A stretch of 64,000 nucleotides of DNA from Owenia fusiformis (GCA_903813345.2 CAIIXF020000007.1:25407564-25471563); one strand, 5' to 3'; shown: positions 51,901 through 64,000, counted from the first letter of the stretch. Notes: generated from the letters alone by a model not told the origin. A program made the numbers and translations.

Positions 51901-54900
51901 TTTAAACAACTACTAGGTATGTAGTTTACCATGACAAGTAACTAGTTTCATAAAATGTTAAAAAATATTGGCTGTTACATTAATGATTGGCAATCATAAA
52001 AATTTACATAAAATCTCATCATGTGGATCTACCTTAAAGGCCCTATGTAAAGTTTGAAAATACAGTTTAACTTTTAACAGATTAAACTCCTTTGAACAGA
52101 TCAGGCAAAAACCTATTTTTAATCTATGATTTTATGCATATTATAAACAATTTGCGCATTTGTTAAGGTGTGCGACACTCCTAACTGTGTGAGGACGACA
52201 GGGAGCCTGCTAACGAACATGGACCTAAATGCAGATCCTTGTGTGGACTACTACGAATACGCCTGTGGCAGGTACGCTGAAGAGACGACTATTCCTCCAG
52301 AAAAAAGCAAGTTTGGAAGCTTTAATAGGGTTCTAGTGAAGAATCTAGCTACAGTGAAAAAGGTGAGATCACTAATGCTAAGGTCATCATTTGTTCGAAT
52401 TCATTCTGCGGCGCCTGGCCGATTGTAGTATTTTTCAGAACTGATTTCAACTTGCTTCAAATTGACCAGACTTTTTTTCATACAGTATATTCACATTCTC
52501 TGTTGTTTACATCTGACCTCACATTTGATATTTGACCTTCAATTTTGAACAGAGGATGGAGGAGGGGATTATCTGATTGCTTGAAATGCCACTACAATAA
52601 TAGTATATTTTATAATCACAGTGGATGATGTAAGTAAATTAAATAGAATGTTTTAATGAAAAGTGCCTTGAAATAGCACTTTGATATCCTAGCCAAACCT
52701 TCCTGGCCCAGTTATCTACTGATTGTGGATCTGGGCCAGATGTTGTCCAATGGAAAAAGTTCACTTGCATTGGACAACGTCTAGCCCAGATCTATAACTC
52801 AGGGAGTACGATAACTGGGCCAGACAGGTTTGGTAATGTGATATCCCTAACAATGAATGATTCAACAGTTTATCAAATATAAAAATGACTGTATCTGATC
52901 TTCAGTTGTTAGATAAAGAGGGCGCTGAATATCAGGGAAAGAACTCAACATCAATCAAAAAAGCCAAGGATTATTACAAAGCGTGTATGAATACCTCAAG
53001 AGTAGATGAGAGGGGAGCTGCACCCCTGAGGAAGGTAAGAGCTTAATTCAGCTATTCGCATCTTGCAATGTGAACAAAATACTTGACAGGCCCGTAGCCA
53101 GAATTTTCCAAGGGGGGGTTCGTTTTTCTAAAAAATTCTAGGGGGGGTTCACTTTGGCAAATATGGCCAAAAATCACTCAAAAAGTAGTCAGAATGGTGA
53201 AAAACTGCATGATTTTGAAAGAAATTTTGGCCAGGGGGGGTTCGCCCGAACCCCCCGAACCCCCCCTGGCTACGGGCCTGCTTGAGATTATGATCATCCT
53301 CCGATCATAGGGCTTCAAAATCCAGAATATATTCTTCCTTTTTATATGATAGAAACAAGAAATTCAGCATGAAGCATTGAAGGTACCAGGCCCGCAGCCA
53401 GGATTTGCCAAGGGGGGTTCACTTTTTGAAAAATTCCATGGGGTTCACTTGTGACAGTGCTGGTCCAAAATGGCCAAAATCACTTAAAAAGTGCTCAGAA
53501 TGGTGAAAAACTGCATAATTTTGAAAGATTTTTTGGCCTGCTCGAACCCATCGAAACCCCCTGGCTATGGGCCTGGGTACCTTGGGTTGTACAAGGAACA
53601 CCTCAGATCAAGTCATTATTTCAATGTTGCCTTATTAGGAATGCTCAAGTTCAAGGTCAGTTTTTATGTCACCATCACATTTTGCATGTTTTAATTACAG
53701 AGATGATAACACCATTTAAAAATCTGTTATTACCAAAATAATGTATCTCAATCTCTTAATTATACTGTTACAAGGTATAATTTTGCACAAATTCAAATAA
53801 ACCTCTAGGTATCATTTTCTCATCCAGTTTTATATCTTGCAGTTATTGAAGGACTTTGGTTCCTGGACCGTGACATCAGGGGACTCTGGAACCTGGGATG
53901 AAAGTTCATGGAGGTTAAATGACACTCTGGTGCTCCTTCATCAACATAACATACAGTCTTTCTTTGAAATGGGGGTCAGCATGGACTCCAAGAATACATC
54001 AAATAATATCATTGCAGTAAGAAAATCATCCTTGGGTACCCTCCAAGGGTATATCAATTCTTTCAATAGTTGCTATAGCAGTAAAGCCTGATCTTGATAG
54101 ATGACAGTATTCCATCCTTAGTCCAAGGGTATTTCAATTCTTTCTATAGCTGCTATAGCAGTAAAGCCTGATCTTGATAGATGACAGTATTCCATCCTTA
54201 GTCCAAGGGTATTTCTTTTCTTTCAATAGCTACTATAGCAGTGAAGCCTGATCTTGATAGATGACAGTATTCCATCCTTAGTCCAAGGGTATTTCATTTC
54301 TTTCAAATGCTACTATAGCAGCAAAGCCTAATCTTGAAGAATTGGCAATTGACATTTTTGATTAAAATCTATAAGAATCTGAAATAAAGTAATAAAGATT
54401 ATCATAATCTTGAACAGAAATGTTAATCAAAATTTTCTAGATGCCAAGAAATCCAAAGCTTAAATTGGAACATTTCAGTTTGAACAGTCTGGTTTAACAT
54501 TGGATGAGAGTAACTTCTACGATGGAGACTCAGCTAAAAAGTTAAAGAAAGCATATATAGACTACTTTACCCAAGTTGGAGTACTGCTGGGAGCTAAGCG
54601 TGCAGATGTCAACATGGTAGCCAATGAGGTCTATGATTTTGAATATAAACTTGCTAAAGTAAGTATTTGTCATGCAGTTGGAAAACTCATCATTTACATG
54701 TACAGTAAAACTTGTCTTAGTGAATACCTCTCTAGTGAACACCTGCCTCTAATGGACACCCTTCCTCCTAACATATTCTCCTAACGTCTGTATATCTGTA
54801 ATGATGTAATGAACACCTATCTACAGTGAACACATTTTTGTGGCTCCATAGGTGTTCACTGTATGCTGCAGGAATTACTGAACATGTGCATGCATAAAAT

Positions 54901-57900
54901 GACATACTTTTAAATAAATGGAAATATGGTGATTACACTGATTGCTGATTAGGGGCCAGTATTTGTAACTTGATAAATCAAATATACTGCTTTTACTCTA
55001 TACATATATAAATATGTCTTTGAATGTTTTTTTATTAAATTAATTGGAATACTGAAAGTATTTATTTCATTTACACTTATTTGGAAATTATATGCAACAC
55101 TTTTATCCTCAATATTTATGATTACAGCACAGATTGCTTAAATTGCCTTATTGTTTCACTTGCAGGCATTTATTCCGAAGGAAGAACTCTTAGATCCTGT
55201 GCAATATTATCACAAAGTACCATTGAGGAATCTCACTGAAACTATAGGCAGCATGGTATGTTCCTTTTTTGAGAAATCTAATTTTGGATCTAAATTCTAG
55301 CTTTTTGGTATAAAGTATGAAAATAACAACATTTAGATAATATTGTCATTTTTGTTGCATCAAAATCAGAACTAAGTTTGGCACTTTGGAAAATTGAATC
55401 CTGGATTTTTGCGGATTGGTTGTATGTAATTTACATCAACTTCTGTCTTCTGCTTCTGTATGAAATGAATAAAATGAACTAATTTCCTCTTAGGTTAGTT
55501 CCATAACATTAAAATAAATCATTCCAAAGACTAAGTGTTTATTTTATTTTAAAGCAAAGAAACACCCATTCTCAAACACTTACAAAACACACGAGTACAA
55601 TGTGGATGGCTTGTGCGCGACCTATCTGGTCCGCATAAGAAGCCGAAGTGACCAATTTACCTGAATAATCCATGACCAATCACACGACAGTACACCCAAC
55701 AAACAAATTCGAGCCTCGGTATTGCATTTAGCGCCAAATTCAAAAGTGTTATAACACTTCAGTTAATGCATTAAATCATATTCGAACTTATTCACTACGT
55801 TCAATCGTTAGAAAATACATATATTGCCACAACACATGGTAATATATTGTTATAGTCTCCAACATTTTGTGGATGGTGTTTGGCAGTTGCCAGTTGGTGT
55901 TTTGTGGTTTATGTTAAGTTTATTGGTCGGCATTTGCTGGTCATTGTCTGTAACAAATGACAGGTGGTGACAATTTGCATGTTAATGCCTTCTGGATTCA
56001 AAATTCATGCGTTCATGTTTCAGTTCTCAATGAAGGATTACATGCGTGCAATGTTTGGCAAAGAAATACCAGAGACAGAGCTTGTTCTAAGCTACACTCC
56101 TTCATACTTCACTAAGATGGTTGCAATTGTACGCAGCACACCACCCAGGTGAGAATAACAGGCGTCTTATGTTTTATACTAGCAGCCCCATAACCAGCTT
56201 TTGCCAAGGGGGTTCACTTTTCCAAAAATTTCAGGGAGGTTCACATTTGACAACTTGAATGCTAGTACTTCGTTGTGCTTATACTGTATAGTTTATTCAG
56301 AATGGGTTGTTTTAAAGGATGTCTTAGTTCAGGAATTAAAACTAATATATAATTTAAATAATCCTAAACCAGAAATGATATTGCCCCATTGGTTTTCACA
56401 TACAACAGTATATGTGTGAACTTAAAACAAATAAATATGTTATTTTCAGAACTCTGGCAAATTACATGATGTGGAATGTGGTTGATGCATCAATAGGCTA
56501 CCTGCCAGTACCCTTCAGAGAAGCTGCCCTCATCCTTACCAATGCACTCTCAGGTAAATCACTATGAAATGAATGTAGCCTAATGTATCAAACACTAATG
56601 CTGTCCACCATTGTTTATTTATTAAAGGAATAGATAGTACCCCACACATAATTTTGTCACCAACTTCAATTTAAGATTTTAGTGCTTTCCCATTTATATA
56701 TCTTCATGAAATTGAGCATACTTAAAAATGCTAAATTTCATGAAGATATATAAATGGGAAAGCACTAAAAGATGGTGACAAAATTATGTGTGGGGTACTA
56801 ATGAAAGGCCATTCAATATGGTGAAATTCAGCACTAGTTTGACAGAATATCGTACCAAGAACAAACTGAAGTTGAGTGCATTCTGTTTAAAGATTTTGAA
56901 CTGTAACATTTGTCATTATGATATATCTTTGAAATATTTTAGGAGTTGAAGTATAGTATAGAAGTTTAAGTTTAGTATAGTATTGTGTTGAAAAAATATG
57001 ACACTGATTATATCATATTCTACTGGCATGATTCCGTAGCTTGGAAATTTTCGGGGGGTAACCGACCCATCGCATCATGAATAAGGCTTAAATCAGCATT
57101 TAGCACAACACCAATATCTCTTTCTATTTAGGAGTGTCTGCTCTGTCCCCTACTTGGGAGAGATGTGTTGCTAAGACCACAGATGTGGTGGGATTTGCAT
57201 CCAGTGCTCTTTTCCTTGAACAGCACTTCACAGAGAAAGATAAAAATCTGGTATGTACTAATTACCCATTGTAATGATTCACATTCTTTGATTGGTTGAA
57301 CATTGATCACATGACATAATATTTTTCAGGCTTCTGGGAAGATTAGTTTTGAGAGATGTGCATGTTATCTATCAATAGATTAGGTTATCTGTTTGGGTGA
57401 GGGCCTACTAATTGAACTATTGATACATGTATTTAAAGGGGGCTCTGAAAATAATAAAGAAATTATGCAATTCAAAATCTCATTTATTTTAAGTTGTTTA
57501 CAGTAAACTAGGAATACAAACTTTGAGGGTTACTATGGGAACCTATATTATTTTGTAGAATATCAAGGCAACCATGCAAATAAATGAAACATGCATATGG
57601 CCATCCTCCAAATGCAGGGCTCCTGACATCATCCACTGTGATGATGTCCTTTCTTTATGGAGTGGAAGATGTCAAAAGCGCTGCTTTCAAAGGATGGCAC
57701 TTTGTATGAATTCTGAATTTTGCAATTAATTTGTGCATGTAGACAGAGAACTTGGTCAAACGGTTACGTGAGGCCCTCATTGACAACCTCCCATCAGTTG
57801 AATGGATGGACAAGACAACAAGGGACAGAGCTAAGGACAAGGCTGAGGCAATTGTTCAGTTCATAGGATATCCAGATTTTGTCAAAAATGTTGACAAGTT

Positions 57901-60900
57901 GGATGAACATTATAAGGAGGTAAATTTGGAAAAACTAAATTGTGTGGAAATGAAATTAGGTTACATTTTGTCTACATAAAAATATGAGTGAATTTAACAT
58001 TTGCATCTCAAATATTTATTTCACTTTGATCCATGCCCGTAGCCAGGTTTTGTCAAGGGGGTGGTTCACTTTTTAAAAAATACCAAGGGGCCTTCAATTT
58101 TGACAATTTGGACCCAAAATCATTGAAAAAGTGCACAAAATGTTGAAAACTGCTTGATTGTGAAAGTATCTTTGGCTTGAACCCCGAACCCCCTAACCAC
58201 GAGCCTGTGATCATTGCACTACAAAAAAATACTAGTATTGCTCTGATGTATGAATATGAACTGTATTATCCATACTCTCTGTAAATCATGTTGGTCAGAG
58301 GAACCTAAATCGGGAGTCATTTGTACATTCTTTATTTTTAATTCCAGCTTAATGTGTCAGATGATGAATTTTTTGAGAATATGTTGAGGGCCAGGAGATA
58401 TGGTAACCGCAGGAATATAAAAGACTATGGGAAACCACCAGATAAAACTAGGTATGTATATTTTGTCTGTTACTATGGGCTGTACATTTGGTTCGGTTCA
58501 GTGCCTGTGATGAGCTGACTGATTGTTCCAACAAACTGATGGAACAATTAATGCTCTTAAATCATACAGTAATATTTATATTATACTTCAGTTATTCTTT
58601 AACAAGATCATGGCATTTGAATTTCAAATGATCTAAGTTTTAAATGTTAAGTTTATAATTTTGCGTAGTCACTGAATGTGTAAGGAACACTATGATACAA
58701 AGCCCCTGGGATATTATTGTAATATTCTGTAGAAGGAATGAAGATCAACTTATACATACTTGCTTATTCCTTTGTTTTCCAGATGGAGCATGAAACCAAC
58801 TGAAGTGAATGCATACTATAGTAGTACATCCAACAAAATTGTCTTTCCTGCTGGTATTCTACAGAAGCCATTTTACTCATCAGAGTTCCCGATGGTTATC
58901 AACTTTGGGGCTATGGGCATGGTAGTTGGTCATGAACTGACTCATGGCTTTGATAATAGAGGTAATAATATCACCCCATTGTTATTAACTTAGATTTTAA
59001 TTAGACTATCACCCAATTGTTGATCAAGTTTGATGGTAGTGGAAATGGTTATAGAAATATAACATTTAAAAGTCAATGATATACTTTGACCATTTTGCCC
59101 TTATCCTTTAGACGCATCAGAGCAGTGCACAGAATGTATGTATATGGTGTCTTCCACTCATTAATGATTTAACACATAAACCTTTTCGAGCATTTTGATG
59201 TTAGATACACAGACATAAATTATATATGCCATATCCTTCATTAACTGGTGCTATTTGGTAATAATAATAACTTTATATTCTTGATATATTCTCTTACAGG
59301 TAGAAAATTTGACAAGGTTGGTAACATGGTGAATTGGTGGACAAATAAATCTGCTGAAGCTTATGAGGTTCGGAGCAAGTGTATAGAAGATCAGTACTCT
59401 AAATATACCATTCTTGGGAAACATGTGAGTATGTTACACTCAAGTTAAACATAGGAGTGCAAATATTCCGGTTGCATGTCTTGCAAAGAACTGTAGTTTT
59501 TGACTCACTAAGTAGATTATCATCAAACTTTCACATGAATGAACTAAATAATTCTGAAATTTCAAGGCATGGACTGTAGGACACTCTGTACTTGATTCAG
59601 TTTACTTCAATAATATGATGTAATCTAATACTGTTATGATCTAGATGAAGATATACAAGTATATTATCTTTTGTACATTTAAGTACTATCTTTAAGGCTT
59701 TATATATTGTATCGCAAATTACATATAAAATCCAATATTACAGTGAAACCTGTATATCGGAACACCTCTCTCAAGTGAGCACCTCTCAATTTGAACACTA
59801 TTTCTCGGTTTCTCATCTTCCATTGACTAGTGACTACCATGGTAGAAAAACCTTGAAATGTGAACACCTGCTAATCTGAACACTTTTGGCTGGTCCTAAG
59901 GGTGTTTGGATTAGACAGGTTTTACTGTATTGCAATATAGGTGAATGGTAAGACAACACTTGGAGAGAACATAGCTGACAATGGAGGGGTCAACATAGCA
60001 TTTAAGGCCTATGAGAAATGGCGGAGTGAACAATCGGGAAACCAGCCAGTCCTGCCTGCCCTCAACATGACTAATAACCAGCTTTTCTACCTGGGATTTG
60101 CTCAAGTATGTTATTTTTAGCGTTTTCAGGGACTCACCATGTGAAGTTTATGTAACATTGCAACATTGATATTTTGAAGTCAAGAGTATGTAATTTGTCT
60201 GAATGATGTTTGATGAAAATGGATTTAACTAAAATATTAAGGCTACTAAGTTGTTACTCTATTCTCAATAACCAATAAAATCATGAAAATAGCCAAAGGC
60301 TGTTAGCTTTATTTTGTATTTTGTTTCTATATTCTCTTTTTACTTAGGGAAATTCTGACATATCTTTTCTCAAAAAATAATTTCGTGGACAAAGCTGACA
60401 ATCATTGTCAACTTTTGGCAATTTTAAACCCTCCTTGAAGCCCCTATGAACATTGGATCCCAAGAGGAAATGAATACAGTCTTGAAAAAGGTTTGTGGGG
60501 CCATTTTGTTAACCATTTATTATGCATCTTCCAGGTATGGTGTTCGTACTATACACCCACATACGCCAAGAATGCATTAGTGACAGATGTGCATGGACCT
60601 GTCAAATGGAGGTATTACAGGTTTTGTTTGGTTTTACTTAGATTAATTTTATGACACATAAATTCAGCAAACATTTTTAAGGGGAACATGGGGGTTAAAT
60701 AAGTCGAAACACAAATTTTTGTTTTTTGTTGGTTGCTAATTGATTACTTAAATATTGAATTGAAAAAATTTGAACTTATTCTGTACTTAAAAACAGAAAT
60801 AAAGATAAGGAAATTATAATATGGCAATGCTAGGACCTCAGAAATACAGTAGTTTAATCCAAACAGCTTATGCAACCAGTGTGAGAGAATTCGACTGCGG

Positions 60901-61096
60901 AGAAGATGTTCTCACATTAGAACAAGAATAAATCAGTGAATACGTTTTTGTATCATATCAGTTTGATTTATACAGTACTTTATTGTTTTTCTTCAGGGTG
61001 AATGGTGTATTATCAAACAATAAAGACTTTGCTAAGGCGTACAAATGTGCAGAGAATAGTCCCATGAACCCAGCAAAGAAGTGTGTAGTTTGGTGA
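45862..61096 (+). CDS. M13 zinc metallopeptidase (neprilysin/ECE type), 18 exons, 805 residues
   Basis: This is a type II membrane ectopeptidase that would cleave peptides at the cell surface. Exons: 45862-45967, 49570-49692, 51188-51333, 52168-52362, 52906-53034, 53843-54016, 54479-54658, 55166-55255, 56024-56148, 56450-56553, 57132-57250, 57743-57919, 58348-58451, 58783-58961, 59300-59424, 59941-60105, 60535-60611 and 60997-61096. Features: polar cytoplasmic N-terminus about 1-94; signal anchor about 95-115 ([20 protein letters not shown]); [29 protein letters not shown]; zinc site HELTH about 641-645; GENIADNGG with third ligand Glu about 701; TDVHGP with the transition-state His; C-terminal CVVW. 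The CxVW end and overall motifs fit the ECE/neprilysin group; which of the two is not settled. All key residues are present, so an active enzyme is likely. A candidate polyadenylation signal AATAAA lies at 61340. Confidence 0.93.
46847..47893. mobile_element. about 1.05-kb foldback element with CAGGGT termini
   Basis: The ends are TATACAGGGT and ACCCTGTATA. Nearly the whole element is one inverted repeat: the left arm (about 47050-47400) and right arm (about 47470-47815) match for more than 300 bases, so the same small frame ([10 protein letters not shown] ... TSSTYHLHD) is open on both strands. The loop is about 100 bases. Termini resemble those of the mariner at 1450-1474, so a mariner transposase may have moved it. 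Confidence 0.8.
48288..48691. mobile_element. palindromic TTAA MITE, copy 2
   Basis: GGTACAGCTGGAAAGTAAC ... GTTACTTTCCAGCTGAACC. The right flank is TTAA and the left flank CTAA. It is close to identical to copy 1 over 404 bases and has the same length, so both are recent. Confidence 0.8.
48826..49080. repeat. palindromic MITE, about 255 bp
   Basis: CATATATGGAAAAATATATT near the left and AATATACTTTTCCATATATT near the right are mirrored, as are GTACATGAATGACATTTGTA and TACAAATGTCATTCATGTAC. The interior (CTTCTCTGCCATGTTATTTT, TTAACATGGCTGAAA) is also seen at about 40290-40440. Confidence 0.65.
50860..50970. repeat. TATTG pentanucleotide microsatellite
   Basis: Imperfect TATTG/CATTG units lie in an intron of the M13 peptidase gene. 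Same motif as at 11797-11868. Confidence 0.85.
52690..52837. mobile_element. short copy of the 9-bp-TSD element family
   Basis: It is essentially the two terminal repeats of the 41237-42098 family placed head to head (TAGCCAAACC, GGCCCAGTTATCTACT, ATCTGGGCCAGA ... AGATCTATAACTC, CAGACAGGTTTGG). The flanks TTGATATCC and GTGATATCC match at 8 of 9 bases. Confidence 0.75.
53087..53280. repeat. GGCCCGTAGCCAG palindromic MITE, copy A
   Basis: CAGGCCCGTAGCCAGAATTT at the left is mirrored by CTGGCTACGGGCCTG at the right, with G6-8 and C6-8 runs inside each end. Confidence 0.85.
53387..53576. repeat. GGCCCGTAGCCAG palindromic MITE, copy B
   Basis: CCAGGCCCGCAGCCAGGATTT ... CCCCTGGCTATGGGCCTGG, about 110 bases after copy A and in the same orientation. 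A third copy lies at 58034-58207 and a partial one at 56181-56253. Confidence 0.8.
54041..54340 (+). repeat. 80-bp minisatellite, about 3.7 units
   Basis: CCAAGGGTAT recurs at 54042, 54122, 54202 and 54282, exactly 80 bases apart, with GCAGTAAAGCCTGATCTTGA and GACAGTATTCCATCC in each full unit. It starts 25 bases after the splice donor of the exon 53843-54016. Confidence 0.9.
54702..54863. repeat. CAGTAAAACCTGT-family MITE, copy 2
   Basis: CAGTAAAACTTGTCTTAGTG at the left, TAGTGAACACC and TACAGTGAACAC inside, and GGTGTTCACTGTA at the right. It lies in an intron of the M13 gene. Confidence 0.65.
55820..55990. repeat. GTCACC-family dispersed repeat, diverged
   Basis: ATTGCCACAACACATGGTAA, TATAGTCTCCAACATTTTGT, then GTAACAAATGACAGGTGGTG and GTTAATGCCTT match the family order. 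It ends about 35 bases before the exon at 56024. Confidence 0.6.
56637..56799. repeat. 163-bp near-perfect hairpin (MITE)
   Basis: AGTACCCCACACATAATTTT at the left is mirrored by AAAATTATGTGTGGGGTACT. The stem continues through GTGCTTTCCCATTTATATAT and TTCATGAA to a small central loop. It lies in an intron of the M13 gene. Confidence 0.85.
58034..58207. repeat. GGCCCGTAGCCAG palindromic MITE, copy C
   Basis: TGCCCGTAGCCAGGTTTTGT ... CCCCCTAACCACGAGCCTG. More diverged than copies A and B. Confidence 0.7.
59741..59927. repeat. CAGTAAAACCTGT-family MITE, copy 3
   Basis: CAGTGAAACCTGTATATCGG at the left is mirrored by TTAGACAGGTTTTACTG at the right; TA flanks each end. The element ends 13 bases before the exon at 59941, so its TTTTACTG end lies within the acceptor region of that exon. 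Confidence 0.8.
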
Positions 61097-61871
61097 TGGG
61101 ATATAAACGTTTGCTAGGCAAACGTAATTGTGAACAAACATGTGATGTCATGATTGAAATTGTGAATGAACCTCACAATATAAGGGCAGGGATAAGTTAA
61201 CAATACAGATTATAAAAATGAAAGTAAATTGCTAGCAAGCTCAGGGTGTGCAATTCTTACAATTGTGAACAAATACAACATAAATTATTAATATTGAACA
61301 AACACGATACAAAATGATCATCTTACATAAAAAATTGTGAATAAACACAACTATTTATGCATATAAATTTAAACATGAAATGATGAGAATCGTGTACGCT
61401 TGCTCAATGTGACACGGTTCACTAAGTGTTAAATTTACAATGCATTAGTTACTGTAGTTTGCAATTTTAAATTCTATGTTTTATAAGAAAGCAAAATTAG
61501 AAGAGAAAAGATCTGTATTTCTATGAATTAAGAATTAGATTAAAGCTTAGTTTATAGGAGGTTAAGTCTCAATGCAACATTGCAGTTATATTTTATTTCA
61601 AGACATCAACTGATTGCTGTTATAATGTGGGATTCAGTGCATGTGTATTAGGTACTCAAGATTCTCACTTATAGACCATGGGCACTTACTTGAAAAAGAG
61701 GTACTATTTTTGATAGAAAATGCCATTGGGTGAAGTTTTTGAGGAATTGAATCATCATACACACAAAGCGCATTATTAGCTATTGAAAGAAATGAAAGAA
61801 CAATCAACCATATGAGTTCTGTCAGAATGTCATATTTAAAAGTCACCCCTGGCCTTTAAAAAGTGTATATA

Positions 61872-61973
61872 CAGTGTAAGCTGTTAAGTGGAATACCTCT
61901 TTTATTGGAATACCTCACAAGTGAAACACTTTTTAAAGGTGCCAAAGGTGTTCCACTAAGACAGGTTTTACTG
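61872..61973. repeat. CAGTAAAACCTGT-family MITE, copy 4
   Basis: CAGTGTAAGCTGTTAAGTGG at the left is mirrored by CCACTAAGACAGGTTTTACTG. At 102 bases it is the shortest copy in the window. Confidence 0.75.
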
Positions 61974-62542
61974 TACATGTATGTGATGTATTGTTCGATA
62001 ATATTGAAGGGAGTGTGCAATACCAGGTCAAGTATTGAACTAACGAAATGATAGCAAATAGCAATAATAGCAATGATTAGGGTGTCATAAGTGTTGTACA
62101 CCTTCAGGTCAAAACGAAGATTATGGACCACTTTTCCCTAAATATGCCGAAAAGGGCAAAGATAAAAAATAACTGGCTTCCGACCTCAGGGCCTGATGTT
62201 GAATGTGGTCCATTTCTTCAATGTTCTTACTATATTTTCCTTTTCGGGGTCAAGGAACAATGCACCGGGGTGATCAAGGTGCGGTATGGTTGCTCACCGT
62301 GAGTATTATACATGTAAATAAGGTCATAACTTTTGTATTTAATCTCACATAAATATGTTTTACTTGCCCATATGGTTTAGGAACTTGCCATGTAAACTCA
62401 CGCTTATGTTTTCACACAATTTACTCGTAACACACCAGAAATTTTTTAGAGAAGGGCCAGGGCATTTACACAGTGTTAAAATGACTGGATGGATATTGTG
62501 CCACTAAAATGGGTGATTGATTATGAGTTCATTATCTAAATA

Positions 62543-62943
62543 CACTGTTGCTCAAAAATATGGAATATCTACCAATTTAACATTGATTTCCTTGTTTTCA
62601 ATCATTCAATGTACTTTCAAATTTTAGTGCATGGAGATTTTTCAATTATTTTTTCATAAATCCGTCAGGATAAATGAACTGGACACATTTATAATTCACA
62701 ATATTTTTTCATTTTCCAAGAATTAATCTGTCAGAATCCATTGAAATCTTGGAGAATATTCTGGTAATAGAGCATATTCTTCAGACTAACAAAGGTTTCT
62801 TGGAACATCTTTTGTACCTTGTCATTCTGGAGGAATCATTCTTGCATACTTTCATAAAGTTAAAACTTTTGTTAAATCTTACAATAAAGACGATTTACTG
62901 ATTTTTATGAAATGCCCAATATTCCATTTTATGATCAACAGTG
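62543..62943. mobile_element. 401-bp mariner-type MITE with TA target duplication
   Basis: CACTGTTGCTCAAAAATATG at the left is mirrored by CATTTTATGATCAACAGTG; TA flanks both ends. No coding capacity. Confidence 0.75.
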
Positions 62944-64000
62944 TATGTATTATCTGATCTGAGACATTTGTTTTTTAATCTTGCCTTATATGGGATGCCC
63001 CAGGGTTGTTTGTGTTAGCATTTAAATATGCATATTTTTAATGATAGAGGACTAGAAACCAGCCTAATTTATTTTATTTTCCAAATTGCAAAAATATATA
63101 GGTAAAAAAATTGACAGGGAAACATACATTACAAGGTCATTTCTTGTAACAATGGTATGGACTACTCAGTGTTGTTTGTAAATATTTGAGGGGATAGGTG
63201 ATGGTTGAACTTGTTTATTATTTATTTTCATAAATGAGAGGAAGAGGGTTATCTGTTATTTAATATTACAACAAAGAGAACTTTTGTATTTTCTGTATTT
63301 ACTGTTATCATTCCACTTTTCTATCGTATTTTAATGAGATTTTTATTAATATACTATGTAGGTCTTAGGGGATGCTGTCCAACTATCAGCAGTCATTGAG
63401 ATATATAGTTAATTTCATTATGATTAATGCCCCCTCCCTCCCGTCTTCTAACAAAATTTGAAAATGTTGAACTGTCTTTCACTTGAACATCAAAAAATCA
63501 ACACTCTCCATTAGCAATATAATCTTTTACCCCCTCCCCTTAACAAAATAAACATTGTAATTCAACAATTGCTGGTAATTGGACATCATCCCCAAATCTT
63601 CCATTCAACATTTTTTTTGAAATATAAAAATGTTGCATTAAAAAATTCTGCTTTGTGCTTTTATTGCAGGATTTCATTCATTGTTCTGCGTGACCAAAAT
63701 GTCAAATCACAATTACAGGCACAATTAACATTATGTCTTGCATATTTATAGAGAAATATAAAAGGGAAGAGGGATCCATGTTTGAATATGGTTTTACGAT
63801 AAAATGTTTCAAGAAAACTTGAGGAATAGATGTTTAAAACCTGAATGAATTCTTATTAATTCCAAAACATTATTTTTCTGATAAACTGCATGTATTATAT
63901 TATCAATGTAAAACTTTAGTTGCATCATTTAATCCAATTTGTGCACCAAATATTTTGATAATAAATCAATTTGAAAATGTTTATAGTTGAAAAAAGTGTT

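Larger units (their letters stand above)
61097..64000. other. 3' flank of the M13 peptidase gene
   Basis: It holds the 3' UTR (candidate AATAAA at 61340), MITEs at 61872-61973 and 62543-62943, and AT-rich sequence. Short open frames such as 63569-63751 show no recognisable content. Confidence 0.6.

Noticed and set aside
63569-63751. 60-codon frame in the 3' flank
   Set aside because: No features beyond chance openness in AT-rich DNA.

Overview
The window is intron-rich, AT-rich animal nuclear DNA. It has many small GT-AG exons, one candidate minor-class (U12) AT-AC intron, and a dense load of short inverted-repeat transposons. The gene content is EGF/sushi receptor, astacin, M13 peptidase and a hinderin homologue. 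Together with the abundant TA-flanked MITEs, this suggests a marine invertebrate, perhaps a non-vertebrate deuterostome such as a hemichordate. The species cannot be fixed from the sequence alone.

Layout: (1) 1-1166, the 3' part of a mariner transposase gene with an apparent spliced intron. (2) About 2639-18088 on the minus strand, a hinderin (KIAA1328) homologue with ten assembled coding exons, an alternative first exon and a candidate AT-AC intron; its 3' end was not found. (3) 18089-20106, intergenic, with a LINE fragment. (4) 20107-34190 on the plus strand, a 26-exon gene for a predicted 1646-residue type I membrane protein: signal peptide, 5 EGF, 13 sushi/CCP, SEA-like domain, Cys-rich EGF-like stalk, one membrane segment and a short tail. 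(5) 36458-39666 on the plus strand, a 6-exon secreted astacin protease ending in a domain that resembles the VHL beta domain. (6) 39667-45861, a repeat-filled intergenic stretch. (7) 45862-61096 on the plus strand, an 18-exon M13 (neprilysin/endothelin-converting-enzyme type) peptidase of 805 residues. (8) 61097-64000, 3' flank with two MITEs.

Three of the four host genes encode secretory-pathway proteins: a large adhesion or recognition type receptor, a secreted zinc protease and a membrane zinc ectopeptidase. They share a strand, but nothing in the sequence shows that they work together. The fourth encodes an intracellular coiled-coil protein. All exon joins were made by hand from splice motifs and checked for phase; every internal exon listed keeps the frame.

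The observations most worth a second look are the astacin with a VHL-beta-like C-terminus, the AT-AC intron in the hinderin homologue, the very recent exon-plus-intron duplications in the sushi array with an acidic Ser-Gly minisatellite inside one sushi domain, and several palindromic transposon families, one of which carries 9-bp target duplications.
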